From Paramecium sonneborni (taxonomy: Eukaryota; Ciliophora; Oligohymenophorea; Peniculida; Parameciidae): 64,000 nt of DNA. The position numbers and the translations under genes are program-made. The stretch spans positions 390,431-454,430 of the forward strand of contig CAJJDN010000074.1 of NCBI GenBank assembly GCA_905182985.1, written 5' to 3'. A model generated the notes under the pieces. The model was not told the origin of the DNA. It worked only from the letters and a program-made list of their open reading frames with translations, and searched no databases. This document shows positions 11,006-24,811 of the stretch, piece after piece (the first letter of the stretch is position 1; each line of letters starts with the position of its first letter).

Positions 11006-14000
11006 ATGAAGCAGTAAATAAATTAACTTGCAGATAAGCTATAAATTTCAACCTCTGATTCTATTCTCATAATATGGAAAGTGTTCATTAACTTTTGCTC
11101 ATTTGTCATATATATAGAAATTTCATTAGAATTATTTAATGTAGAAGAATTTTAAAAAGATAACAGAGGAGACTTATTTTTTGTTTGGAGGATTATTATC
11201 TTAGTACATATTCAATATATTTAAGTCCTTATTAATTATAGATATGATTATTTCATTGTTTATAGAATATATTAGTAACAATGGCATCATCATCTAGAAG
11301 CCTTATAAGAAAGTTAAATACTATTTTAGACACTATTTTATATTTGATTTAATTGTGTTAGTTTATCTATTTGTTTCAACATTTTAACCTTTACCATTTT
11401 GGGTAGGATTTCTAGTATTTTTTAGAATTCCATCCAATCTTTATTCTGATAAGATAACTGAGGAATATCTAATTCAATATTAGTTTTTATTATTGGTGTA
11501 TCGAATTTTGAAGTTGCTAATTACATTGCTATACATATTTGATATTTTTGCTTGTTCATTTTATGCAATGGGTTTATACTCAATATCAATAGATGAACCA
11601 ACTTGGTTAGAGTATTCAAATAGTGTAATTGGTGATATTGATCTGATGCATCATTTAACATAATATATAATTAGCTATTTTTGGGCAGTTGAAACTCTAG
11701 TATCAATGGGTTATGGTGAAATAACTCCTATGAATTAATATGAAATTATAATAGGAGATTTAGCATTAGTAGGATGTATGTTTGTTTGTTTGTATGTCAT
11801 ATCAACCATCCTTTCTTTTTAATCAGATAATTCATCATCGCTAGATGAAAGTATGCTCTCAATTAAATAATTTATGATAGTAAAGAAAATTTCTAAAAAA
11901 CTTTATAATGAAGTCTCAATATTTTTATCCTAATTTAGAATAGAGCAATCAAAAAGGGATATTGAAGAAGAACAGGTAGTCATTTCAAGATTACCAAATT
12001 AATTAAAATCTAAACTATATTACGAAGCTAGTCTTAAAATTATAAAAAGAATATTGTGGATTTATCATAATTTCTCTCTTGATTTCATTGAAGATTTATC
12101 TAGTCTTGTTCGTGAAGTTTATCTAAATGCTAATACTCCTATTTAAGTAATTGAAGATGATGATGACCCTAAAATATTTATCATTAATAAAGGTAAGGTT
12201 GCAGTTCTTTTTAATGGAATTGAAATTAGTTCACTTTCAAGAGGTAGTAATTTCGGCAATTATTCTTTCTTTAAATAAGAAAAAGAATAATTTATCTCCT
12301 ATAAAACTAAATCTATCGTAATTTTATAATTTATCAAATTAACAGACTTTTTAAAGGCAATATCTAATCATATTGAAGATCATGAAAAATTCCATTTTAT
12401 TTAAGATAAAGTGATTTTTGAACAACAATATTCATTCATACAATACGGATGCTTTATTTGTACTTCTTCTAATCATTTAACTGAGAATTGCTAAATTATC
12501 AGTATTAAAGATTAAGTTTATGAAGAATTTTACAACAATCCTACTGGAATTGGTAAACAAAATAGAAAACTATTTTTTCGAAGAAACTAAAAGCATCATA
12601 AATGGATTAAATAGAAGAATATTCATGAAATTCCACATTAACCCCCCATTTCATTTGAAATTGATAAAAGATTCTATAGTAAATTATTATTTAATTGGTA
12701 ACCTTTCTCAGTTTATAAACAGTAAAGAATGAATATTTTTTTAAAAGACTTAATAAATGAAAGTTTATAATAAGATGATATCATAATCATGAAAAATAAT
12801 CAATATAATAGAAAGAAAAAGTCAAGTGTATTTTCTTCTTCAAATTAATATTTATTTTATTGGTAATTATTTATGATGCTAATAAATGCCTTATTTTTCA
12901 TAGCAATACCTTAAATAATATTTTTTTGGAATTACTACTAACAGTTTAGTGATGAAATAAGCTTCAAAATAATTAGAATAATAATAATTGTATAATATGT
13001 TATATATTTATTAGATTTTGTTCATTAGTGATTTTATTGTTTAATTAAATACAAATTATTATCATGAAGGCATTTTAGTTAAAAATAGATTCAAAATAGC
13101 AAAAAATTATCTGAAAAACGATTTAGTTTTTGATTTAATACCTATACTAGTTTTGTTTTATATTAGTATATCGGATAAATATGTAATTGTTTATCTACTC
13201 TGTTTGGTGAAGCTTATACCATTCTATAGATTTTAAGTTTACTTATCTGATAAATTAAAAATAATGCCATAATTGAGATAGTTCTACATGATATGTGGAA
13301 TGCTAATAGAAATTCTTTATATAAATCATTTCTATGGGTGTATGTTTTATGGGGGAAGTGTATATATGTACACTTACCATCCGAATTCTAAAGTTTGGGT
13401 GAATGATCCCACAATGAATTTTGGAGTTGTAATAACTAGAAACACTCCTTCAAAGTATATATTATATAAATATAAGATATTTATATTCTACTTATTGGGC
13501 CCTTGATGCAATAACAAGAATTGGTTATGGTGACATCTTACCATTAAATGATTTAGAATTCATCATAACCGATTTAACAGTTATAACTGCTGTAGCAATT
13601 GTAGCTGTAAATATTTCATTAATTGAAAATATGAGAAAGAACTCTAAATTGTAAAATTATTTTGTGGATAATTTGTGGATTCAATAATATCTTAGAAAGA
13701 AAAATTGTTCTAAAGATTTAAAGTTTTAGATCTCTAACTACTTACGTTATTACCATCGTATTGGATAAGATAGAAATATAGAAATAGAATAAAAGTCTCT
13801 AAAGTTGCTCCCAAGTAATTTAAAGTAGCAATTAATGTATGAAGCTTATGGGATAATACTCAATAAATAAATTTGGTTAAGGGACAATGATATTACATTT
13901 GAATTGTCTAACAAAGTGAAAGAAATCTATCTTGGAGATTAGGAAAATATCTTCTTAGATAATATTCCTGATTAAGGATAGGCATTATATTATTTAGAAA

Positions 14001-14595
14001 GAGGCTATGTTGAACTTTTCATCAATACTCAGTACTCCAAAAGAAAAGATGTTATTATTGCATTTTTAAAAAGGGACACTTTCTTTGGTCATTACTCGTT
14101 TATTACAGGATTACCAAGAAAATGTACACTTATTATATCTATTTATTAGGTTCGGCTCGAACAATGTAATTTGCATCTTTAATTTACATTTAAAGAAAGG
14201 ATTTTCATGATGTTTTGGAAATGAATAAGAATTTCCATCATTAATTCTAAGCTCTTAGAGATAGTATAATTTATGAAAATTAATTTCAGTTAATTGGATT
14301 AAGATGCTTTACATGTCATGGAAATGATCATTTATGTATAGATTGTCCTTTAACTTCAATTAAATAGTAGGTTAAACTCAGATTTTATCATACTATAAGA
14401 GAAAAAAGTTAATCGGGAATGAATTTAAAAAAATTATATTCTTAGAATAGTAAACAAGAGAGAAGATTTAAAAAAAGGAAGAAAGAATACAAATCAAAAA
14501 CACGAAGAAATCAAAATTTTTAGTTCTTTGTTGATTATATAATTCCGAGATCCACAATTAATTATATAATAGATAAAGACTTACATTTGATTTGA
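11006..14595 (+). CDS. Tandem two-unit K+ channel with cyclic-nucleotide-binding-like domains and zinc knuckle
   Basis: Predicted membrane channel of 1,164 residues (introns 11204-11225, 12990-13014, 13455-13476, 14124-14149). Unit 1 has six hydrophobic segments, a pore loop ending SMGYGEITP (GYG about 228-230) and a downstream CNBD-like beta region. After a basic, polar linker the same frame continues into unit 2: another six-segment core, a second filter RIGYGDILP (GYG about 817-819) and a second CNBD-like region ending RKDFHDVLE. GYG is the potassium selectivity signature. The C terminus carries CFTCHGNDHLCIDCP, a CCHC-type knuckle, then a very basic tail. Two such chains would be needed for a four-pore-loop channel. 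Ligand binding by either CNBD is uncertain, since I do not see a clean phosphate-binding cassette. Confidence 0.85.
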
Positions 14596-14705
14596 TTTAT
14601 AATTATTATATTTAATTTGACGAATATGCAATTAATAAAATAAAATGGAAAAAAATATTGACATAAAAATTAACTAAATAAATAAAATTAATCAATAATA
14701 ACAAC

Positions 14706-15937
14706 TCAAATTTATTACACTGGTATTTTAGCATGATCTAAAGCTTCAATAATCCATTGAGGTATTTAACCTTCTTTTTTATACCATTTTCTAAGAAATT
14801 CATTTACAAATTCGATCAATTTACCATTTATAATAGATTGATGTAAATTGAGCATTAATTAAATTAAATAATTCAAATTATGGATAGATATAAGATGACA
14901 GGCAACTTCCTCTTTTGCTATCAAATAATGTAAATATGATTATGTATAGGATTTGCAAGCCTAACATTAGCATTTATCTTAAATAGGTTAAAATATATTA
15001 GCTGCCTAATGGTTTTTAATTTTAAGAAATCCATAATCTGTAAAAGCAGTTCCAAATCTAGCAGTTCTAGTAGAGAAAACACAATCAAACATATCTACTC
15101 CCAAACATGAACATACTACAACATCAACTGGATATCCAACACCCATTAAATATCTTGGTTTATCATTTGGTAATTTAGCAGTACATTATGCTACAGTTTT
15201 CCAAAAATCAAACTAAAATAAATATATGGAAATATTTACTTTATCTTCTCCTCCAGCCAAACCTCCAATTGCATATCCATTAGCCTCTCTCTAAATAAGA
15301 TCATTTAATGATTATTCTCTTAAATTTGGATCTACTCCTCCTTGTACAATAGGGAATAAATTTTAATCATTTTTTCTTCTATGGGCTGCAATATCTCTAT
15401 CTAACCATCTTGTAGTTCTTTCACTTGCTTCTTTCATACGAGGCCTCACAGTTGTAGTTCTAACAACATCATCCAGAGCCATAATTATATCAGCACCTAT
15501 TTAATTTTAAGTGTGTATTGAATCCTCTGGTCGTAAATGCATTGTAGATTTATCATAAGGAGATTCAAATGTGACTCCATCTTCAGTGACTTCACTTAAT
15601 TAAGACAATGAAACCATTTAAAATCCACCACTATCTGTTAAAATGTTATTTTTCCAATTTATAAATTTATGTAAGCCTCCTATCTTTTCTAATAAATCAC
15701 CACTAGGTTTATAGGCCAAATGATAAGTATTTGCTAACAATAATTTACATCCCATATCATCCATTTCTTAATATGTTACACCTTTCATTGCCCCTTTTGT
15801 ACCTACTGGCATATAAACTGGAGTCTTCACTTCTCCATGTGGAAGTCTCATTATCGAAGCTCTTTAAGTTTTCAATTCATTAAGTACCTCGCAAAATTGT
15901 GGGTTGCTAATATCGTAAATTCAAGTGGTTTTGCCAT
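14706..15937 (-). CDS. QTRT1: Queuine tRNA-ribosyltransferase catalytic subunit
   Basis: Exchanges guanine for queuine at the wobble position of GUN-anticodon tRNAs. Three exons (introns on + strand 15862-15887 and 15213-15239) give 392 residues. Hallmarks in order: [63 protein letters not shown], the nucleophile region [18 protein letters not shown], and a C-terminal zinc site CQCQACK with a later conserved histidine. The nucleophile segment marks the catalytic QTRT1 rather than the accessory QTRT2 subunit. The start [18 protein letters not shown] is short and typical. Identification is firm. Confidence 0.95.
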
Positions 15938-16183
15938 TTCGTTTGGTTTGATTTTTATTTTAGGTAATAATTCCTCTTATTCTAATATAATTAATAAATA
16001 AATTGATATAGTTTTAGTATGAAATCAATTTTTTGATTGAGAGAATTTGTAAAATAATAACATTTGCTTTTAGAGAAGTTTAAAGAAATGGAGCTTAAAC
16101 TAGAATATAAATAAAAATTGAGTGCTTTTAATGAAAAATATTAAATATTGGATAAAAACATATGATCTTTAGTGATTAAATTT

Positions 16184-19100
16184 TCATTGTATCTTTATCA
16201 AAGCATCTTTATCTTTTTCACCAACAAATCCAATATAAAGAGTTATAATTCCATTTCCATTTCCTCCTAAAACAAAATCATTTTTAATTGCCCAAGTATT
16301 TGGAGCCGTAAAAATAGCTGACAAGTCTGAAATAGTTACTTCACCAATAGGAACACAACGACTAAACATTCCTGGATCATGGAATAAATTGACTTGTAGA
16401 GGTTTAAGAACATCAAGCTTAAAAGGATCTAAAATCTTTTTCCATTCAGGAGAAGCTCCTTTAACAACAGGTGTAGATTTATCATCTCCATTAAAAATTA
16501 CAGTGACCTTAACATTTGAAGCTTTATTGTTATCCATCAATTTAATTTTTTCAGCTTTAATCACAGCTACTTTTAATTTACCTTTTTATGGTTGGACCAC
16601 TTAAGACAAACTAACAGGAATTTTGATTTCTGGATCTGGAAGTAGGGGTGGATCTTAGACATTTTATTATTAATCATTTAATCTAAATTGAGCTTGGAGA
16701 TATATTTATTATAAATTTGGTTAGAGATTACTATGTTGAAAGGGATAAAAAGAATTAATCCAAGTACCAGGTTATTTGATAATATTTTACAGATCAACAA
16801 CAGTGTTAGCAATTTATTGTTACTTTTCATCAAGCAAATTGATAGTGATTTATGATTCTGGATTCTCAAATTAACATACTAAATTATAGTTAACATCTGC
16901 TTAAACAAAGTTACTACTAAATGCTTTTTAACCTTAAGAAACTTTTATTTAAGACTTTTTATCATAACCGACTATTTTAATAAGCTAAACAAATAGTAGT
17001 CCTTATTAAGGTTTTTGAATTTATGGTTCTGGTAAAGGTTAAGCAGCAACTGATTATTAAATCTAATTAGGTTAAGCCAAAGATACATTATTCTTAATAG
17101 AATTTGGAACCCATTAGAATTGTAAATAAATTAGTCCATTCTTACCAGTATTACCATGTTCATCCTTGAGTTGAAATAATCCATTAATCCATGTTCCTGG
17201 TTTTGAGAAAATATCATTTAAAGATAATTCAATGAAACCAAGAAAATCACTTGAAACAATAGTATCATAATCATAAACAGTACACATGATGGCAATGTCA
17301 TTATATTCATGTGATTACATATCTAAAGTAAATTCTCCACTAAAATTCCATTTAGGATTGGGATCATTATCAATAGTATTACTTTTAATGATTTGTTTAC
17401 TTCCTTTAGATAGTTTGAATTCCACATAAGGATCACTTTCTCCAATAGTGTCTGCTTTGAGTAATTACTTAGCATAAGGTACAAAGACTCTTAATACTCC
17501 AGGTAATTTTGGAATGGCTGCCTGTGCTTCTTTTTCTTTTCTTATTCTCTCTTATTCTTCCTACTATTATCTGGCAATATCTTCATATAAATTGTTAGGT
17601 TATTTTTAAATAGCTGAATTATCTCCATCAATAGTGAATAGAGCTTGTAGATAGATTTCACTTTTCTAAGGAAAATCTTTCTCATTTAAAAGAGGAATAC
17701 GATAATTCACCCATTAACCAGATTTTACTTTACTTAGATCAAGTTCACATTTTCCAAGTACATCATTAGAATTGTAATCATAATCAAATACATTGATATA
17801 TAGTCTTAATAATGATAAATCTTCTTAAGTGACTTCCTTAAAGAGATATTCTCCACAATCACTCCAAAAGCAATCTAATTTATCATCCTATGTTGTAGTT
17901 TTAAATGCTGTAGTAGCTCCTTTTGACATTTTTATTTCTACAAAAGGATCACTTAATCCAGTTATATCTTTGTTCTCTAAGTTTTTTAATCCAATATAAG
18001 TAAATTTTAACTTGCCATTAAAAGTAGGAGGTTTACCTTAATTAATAAATTGAGTGAAATCAATGAGAGGAGGAGGATTTTTATCTTAGACTTCTTCTGA
18101 TCTGAATTGAGCTTAGAAATACAGATAAGATTCAATCAATTTTCCATCTGAATCTTAAAGTTAATAGTATTGATTTATCCACATACCAGGCTTTCTAAAT
18201 ATATCAGTCAATAAAACAGTAATACCACCAAATAATGTATCACTCCATGCTGAATTATAGTTCTTAACAGTAACTTTAATTCTCTCTGTTAGAATTTATC
18301 TTTCACTAATAGAAATCTTAATAATTTCCTCATAATTCCAATTAGGATTTTAATTGCCATCAATATGTTTACATTTGTAATTCTTTTCCATATCTTCAGT
18401 TAAAAAGAAGGTGACATAAGGATCACCTTTAGGTAATTATCTAGCATTAGGGAATCGTAAACATAAATCTCCTTCATACATTTTGGGAGGTATTCTTAAT
18501 CCAACAACACCTTCATTATGGGGATCTGGTATCCAAACAAATTATACTTTTAGAGATCCTAAATTAGGGTTTCCTTTTTTGCTTGGATCTTTTAATGGTA
18601 AATCCTATAACATAACTGAACCTGGATTCTTTTCAAGGATATCAATTAAATCAACTTCACATTAACCTAAAAAATCTTTACCAATTTCATCATCGTCATA
18701 GACATTGAAATTGATAGTGTTCATTTAAACTTAACATCTCAAGAGTTCAACAACAAGACTACCTTAGAAATCCCAAATAGGATCCAATGTATTTTCTTTG
18801 ATTGGAGTTTACATCTTTTTAGTTTCACTACTCAATCCACATTCTACAAATGGATCACTTTTACCTGTGATATCAGAATTATAAAGTTATGATGCAGATA
18901 TAATTTTAACATCTATCTTACCTAATACTCTTCCATAATCATGTTTCAATTCCTAAACTGTATCACATGCTCTAATTCCTTCAGGCGTTGTTTCTTATCC
19001 TGGTAGTAGGAATTTACTTTAAATGTATACTTTCCCTTCTACCAATGGATATTATTTGTTGATCATCCACTAAGTTGGATTATTGAAGCATTCCATCCAT

Positions 19101-22100
19101 TCAATTTCTACTTCTCCTAATAAATCATCACTTACTGTATCAGAATCATATATCTGAAGAAGTATAGGCTTATATTATTCTTTTATTAGATTGCAATTCC
19201 ATTAATATTAAAAATTAAATATAGGATTTATTGTCTTATCTATTTATTTACTCTTAACATTGTGATTATCTGGAAATGTCAATTTACAATATGGATCAGC
19301 TGTTACACCATCATCTGGTCTTAATCCTAAAGCAACAGGAATATTTATAAATAGTTTTCCCTTCATTGGTCGTTTATTTTCCTATTGTTATTCTCTTAAA
19401 ATGACATCTAAATCTTCTGTTAATGGTAAAGGAGGATCATTATTTTGAATTCCCTATAGACAATACATAATTTATAAATATATCTTTCCAAATTCTTTGG
19501 TTTTGTATTTCTTTTACATTTTTAAATCTCCTTATAAATCTATTACTTCATTAAATTTCCACACTTAAGGATTGTTAAAACTATCCAATAAATCAATAGT
19601 GCAATATCCCATCAATTCATCATTAACTAAATCATCATCAAATATTTCTACTCGAAGTGGTTGTATAGTATCCTTAGGCATAGAAACATTTATATTAAAT
19701 ATTGTTTTCCAAGATGGATTTATAGTATCTGGTTTAGATAATGTTTCAACTTTCTTTCCTCCTGGTACTTTAAATATTACATATGGATCACTAGCTTTAC
19801 TATCAGCAACAACTAATCCTCTAGCATGAACTAAAAATATTCTTAAAGATCCTTAATAAATTCCTTGTTTTGAATTTATGATTTCAAATAGATTCTCAGT
19901 CAATGGAGCTTCTGCCTAATCATCTATCATTCCTCTTTCAATAAATTTAGCCTGCATGTACAAAAATCCAATTGATCCAAAATTCTTACTATTAGCAGCT
20001 GCACTTAAATTGTACACTTAATTGATTGCCCATTCTCCAGGATGTGATACACATTCTTCCCAATGCATATCTACATAACCTATCAAATCATCACTTAATG
20101 TATTGGAATCTTTTACTAAAACTTTTAATGGAATATTGCCATTTTCCTTTTTTACTTTAAATTGATTTTTCAAAATTTAATTGAATATTGGATTGATAGA
20201 TGAAGAAATAGTTTCAGTTTTTAATTCCTTACCTCCTGGAAAATTGATTATTACATATGGATCAGGTGAATCAGCTTTTAATTCTCTAGCATGAACCACT
20301 TTTATTATTAATTCTCCATCTATAAAATTTGGATCTGGATCAGCACAACCACTTGAATCAAATTTATCTTTTGCTTTTAAATTAGGATCTTTCATTCCTT
20401 TAGGAACCCAATAACATTAAATATATATTTAACCTGGTTACTTAGCTTTAGGATCAATAATATCAAAATAATCATTTATTGACCATTTACATGGTTATTC
20501 AATACATGGAGCTAAATCCACTTTACACATTCCTAATTCATCATCTCCAAGAACATCTTCATCAAATAACTATAATTCTAATGGTGGATAAGGTGCTTCC
20601 TTAGGCATCAATACTTTAATAGATTATAAATCTCTCCATTCAGGATTTAAACTACACTTTATAGTTTTCGATTATATTTTAATCTCTTTGTCAAATGATT
20701 TTATTCTAGCTATACAATAAGGATCAGATGTATCACCATCATCTGCTCTTAAATTCTTACCTCTTACAAAGAGAATCTTCAGAGTTCCTTCAATCATGTC
20801 ATCTAAAGTTAATTATTTCTTTTTCTCTTCTTTAGACACTCCATCTCTAAATCCAATTATCTATTAAAACATCGATTGTGGAACATATCTAATCTTTAAA
20901 TAAACTTTTGTATTTTCCTACAATGAGTAACTCTTCTCTGATAAATATTCTCCTGGATTCAATAAACACTCATTCCAATCTATATAGAATTCACCAAGAA
21001 CTTAGGTATTTGTCTATAACAGATTCTTAGGAGTCTCTACATAAACCTTCACATAAACTGAATCTATTGCTGAATTTGCTATACATTTCAAATCCTACAA
21101 ATACTTACCTTCCCAATATAAATCATTTGAAGCTGTTAATTGAGCCTGTATCTTCTTATCAATTGACATGAATTTTAAATGCATAAAGAATTTTGGATCC
21201 TTCAATTATTTCAAATCTTATTTCAAAATACATTAAATTGGTATCACTTCTAAAACACCCTCTTCAACTATAGTTGCTGTTATCTTATTTCCTATTACTG
21301 GTCTTTTAATTTCTACTCCTTCACCTCCAGGCATAAACTTTATTGCAATATTTATAAAACCTTATGGCTAATACATTTTACTCTACTCTTTAATATAAGT
21401 ACTATTTTTTAATTAGAATTTATTATTTATTACCCACTAATTTGGTTTATCAATAGTTTATTTCCACATTACTTTCACATCTCCTACAAAATTCTATTCC
21501 TCAACTACATTTCTATATAATCGAATCCAAACGTATTCACAAAGATTCTCCTTTAAAGCTTATCCAATTGGAAAAATAAAAGCTTATTTGAATTCACTTT
21601 AATTAAAAAGAATAAATGATTTTTCCATACTGTTTCCTCCTTTCAAAATAATATGACAGCATAAAGATTTTGAATTTATTTATGATCCACTCACTAATTA
21701 AACCTTCAAAAATCCTGTTATTTTTGTAAAATCTTTGATATCAATGTTCCACTCTTTAATCTCTTATTATAATTCTGTTTCTGTAGCATCTATTTCCTCA
21801 TACGGATTGTCTTCATCTTAAACTTAGATTCTATCTTATTCATCAACTATAATTTCACCCTCCCCTTATTCTTCCCTCATTTTTTAATAGTTATTAAGGG
21901 TTTCTCTCATTTCTTCCAAAGATACTGAACCACTTTTATCAGAGTCAAAAATAGCAAACATATTATTTAAATCTTTTTAATTCAAAATGATTTTCAAAGA
22001 TTTTAGTCCTTATTTAAGTTCAGCAGGACTCAAAGATCCTGATCCATCAGTATCAATTAATTCAAACATTTTCTCAACAGTGAGATTTCTAGCTTTGATT

Positions 22101-24562
22101 GCATCCAATAATTTACAAAACAAAGCTTATTCAAATTATTCTCTCTGTTTTGGCCTATCTTACAATATTTAAGCCCATTCTTCAATTCCAATTTATTTTT
22201 TCTATCCCAAAAAACCCCCTATTCTACATAAAGAATGAATATCTTATTAACTGAGTTTTAATGATGCTAGGAATTATCTAAATTCATCTTATGTTAATGA
22301 TCCATCTAAATCTCCATCAAATGTTTTCATTCTTTATTTCATAGGAGGTGGATTACCTTTCAAAGCTTTAAGTAATACAATAATAGCATCATCATCTTAT
22401 AAATTATCCATTCCTCCTGCCGCATTTGTTGGTAATACTTCAGCTTAAACCTTTTGTTTCTCTTTCATTAACATATTCTTCTCCTCTAATAATTGATTCT
22501 TTTCAAATTCAAATTGTTTATTTGCATTCAATCTCTCCTATTACATCTTTTCTTTTTCTAACTAAATTTAAGCTAAAGTTTGTGCTTTCACTTAAGATAG
22601 TTTTTCTTCATTTGATGCTTTTATTGTTTAAATACTCTTCAAAAACAATTAACCTGCTTTGGCTCTTAGTGTTTTTTCTTAATCTTTACTAGATTATAAT
22701 TATTCCTTTAATTCTGAAATCTAAGTCATATATTCTTAAACCTCTTCTTCAGATATACCTTATGGCTGATTTCTTAATTCTTCATTTTCCTATTCTAATC
22801 TTTTGATTGTTTAATTGAGTTGTTATTTATCTTTATCTAATTTACTTATTGTTTCTTCTTTGCCTTTTATTTATTTATTCAATGTATCAATTTAAGCTTA
22901 TAATTTATCATTATTTGTTTTATTTTATCTCTAAGTGACTTCTAATTAAGCTCTAGTTTAGGCTAATTCTTAATCAGTTTCAAACAAATGTTTAGATTTG
23001 ATTTAAATTTCAGTTTCGAGATCAGTGATTCTAGCAAGATATTCTTATTACATTTTTCTTCTCATTTCTTCAATTTATTCAGTTCTTTTAACAGCTCCAC
23101 TACCATCAAACCACATTTCTCCATAAAATCCATCAATAACATCTTCATTTCCACTACCAGATGGAAGTTATCTATCAAATGGACATAAAATATTAAAAGT
23201 TCTAACACATGCTTCTCCTGCAGGAACATCTTTAACAGCACCATATAATTCTTCCATAGTATTTATACCTTCCATCCATGATCCTGTATAAACATAAGGA
23301 CGCTTTAAATGATGATTAGCTCGAATTCCTGATTCTTATACTTTTTTCATTATTGTAAAAAACTTCTCCCTTATCCATTAATTTATAGATGCAGGAGCCC
23401 ACTTCACTTATAAAGGAGGAGGCTCAACTGATACTACTTCTTTTTCTACAATTGGAAATTAAGGTGATTACTATACTTATTATCTATTAGCAATTACAAC
23501 AGATGATTATGGTACTTACTCTTTCTTTTAATTTGTTAATTTCTATCCTTAAACAGCTTAATCTAAAAATTTCAAATCTTGATCCTAGTTATTCATTGGT
23601 GAAGAACTATAAACAATCAAAACTTCACGAGTTCTATCATTTGCAGCCAATTCTAATGGAGTTTTTTAACTTCTATCTCTACATTACATACTCTCTTATC
23701 CTCCTCTCTATAATAATACAGGTATTGCTCTTGTTTTTCCACCTTCTGAAGCATGATGAATTGGTGTTTTCAAATCTTCATCTAAAGCCATTGGATTAGC
23801 TTTGAAATCTAAAAGAGTTCTTAATAAACTAACTTAATGTTATGAAGAATTCCACACACAATAGTGTAAAGGTGTTCTCTTCTTTTAATCAAAGTCATTT
23901 GATAATTCAGGTTTTGTTGCTAATACCAATTACAATGTCTAAGCACTTGGACATGATGCTGCAAAATGTATACATGATCGACCCAATGAATCTCTTGCTG
24001 TTATATCTGATCCTGCTTTAAGTAATGTATCTACTATTGTTTCATGTCCATGCAAACATCCATAATGTAATGGAGTCTTTAAAGTTCTATCTCTACAATT
24101 TGGATTAAAACCGCTCATCAATAATATTTCAACTATGCTTAAGTGTCCCTCTATTGTTGCTACATGTAAAGGGCTTTTTTTAGTTTAATCTACACATTCT
24201 TTTAATTATGGATCCTTTGATTCTTTTAAATACTATCTCACTTTTACAAGATCGCCGCGTGAACAATTTATAAATAAAGCTGAATGTTCTGAATTGTCTT
24301 TCCTTGCCATCCAATTTATGTCAAATTTTGATCTATTCAATCTCTCCAATGCTTTCACTTCAAATTTACCTTACCAATCAAGTCCTGTATGTTATTGAAA
24401 TACTTTTCCAAAATTTGGAATTATCAGTGCTGTAGCTACTTCCTCCAAAGCTAATCCATCAAATCCTTTCCTTTAAAATTTCTATATTAAACTCTTTATT
24501 TATTGATCTGATATTTCATCAGGCCCTCCTGACCCATTATCAAGAGCTTTATTATAATTCAT
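16184..24562 (-). CDS. Giant ankyrin / coiled-coil / EF-hand / multi-C2 protein
   Basis: One uninterrupted frame of 2,792 residues without introns. I translated it through by eye and met no TGA. Ankyrin repeats occupy about residues 108-320 (for example KTPLHYGCLHGHETIVDTLL). A linker and a long coiled coil follow (about 490-710). EF-hand loops lie near 749, 836 and 872 (DTDGSGSLSPAE; DSDKSGSVSLEE). The remaining 1,850 residues hold about twelve C2-like domains spaced 150-170 residues apart. Eight carry an xDPYV/F signature and most show acidic calcium-binding loops; the first two and the eleventh are degenerate. No membrane anchor is present. C2 tandems bind membranes in response to calcium, so I infer a large calcium-regulated membrane scaffold. 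Ferlins and synaptotagmins have anchors; this architecture I do not recognise. Confidence 0.93.
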
Positions 24563-24811
24563 ATTATAAATTAATTATTTTCATTTATATTTTGGTATCA
24601 TTTAAGTTATTTTATTTTTAACTTATTCCCAAGTCATCTTCAACTTCAAATATCTTTAAACTCTAATCATTGTCATTCTACACAAAAAAACATAAAACAT
24701 TTTTATTACTGTTTTATTAATATATATAATTTATGCAATCCAAATATTTAATAATTTGCTCATGATATCATCAATATTTAGTAATTTTATTGAATTTAAA
24801 ATAATATATCC

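Noticed and set aside
14151..14165. GGTTCGGCTCGAAC as a tRNA B-box
   Set aside because: It falls in the channel coding sequence and no matching A-box or cloverleaf surrounds it.
16389..16604. Plus-strand frame antisense to the giant C2 protein
   Set aside because: The minus-strand frame continues through with conserved C2 residues; the plus frame is its shadow.
20177..20395. Separate 72-residue C2 protein
   Set aside because: It is one C2 unit of the giant gene bounded only by TAA/TAG codons that mean glutamine here.
22426..23188. Several plus-strand leucine- and phenylalanine-rich frames
   Set aside because: They are the complement of the coiled-coil segment of the 2,792-residue gene.
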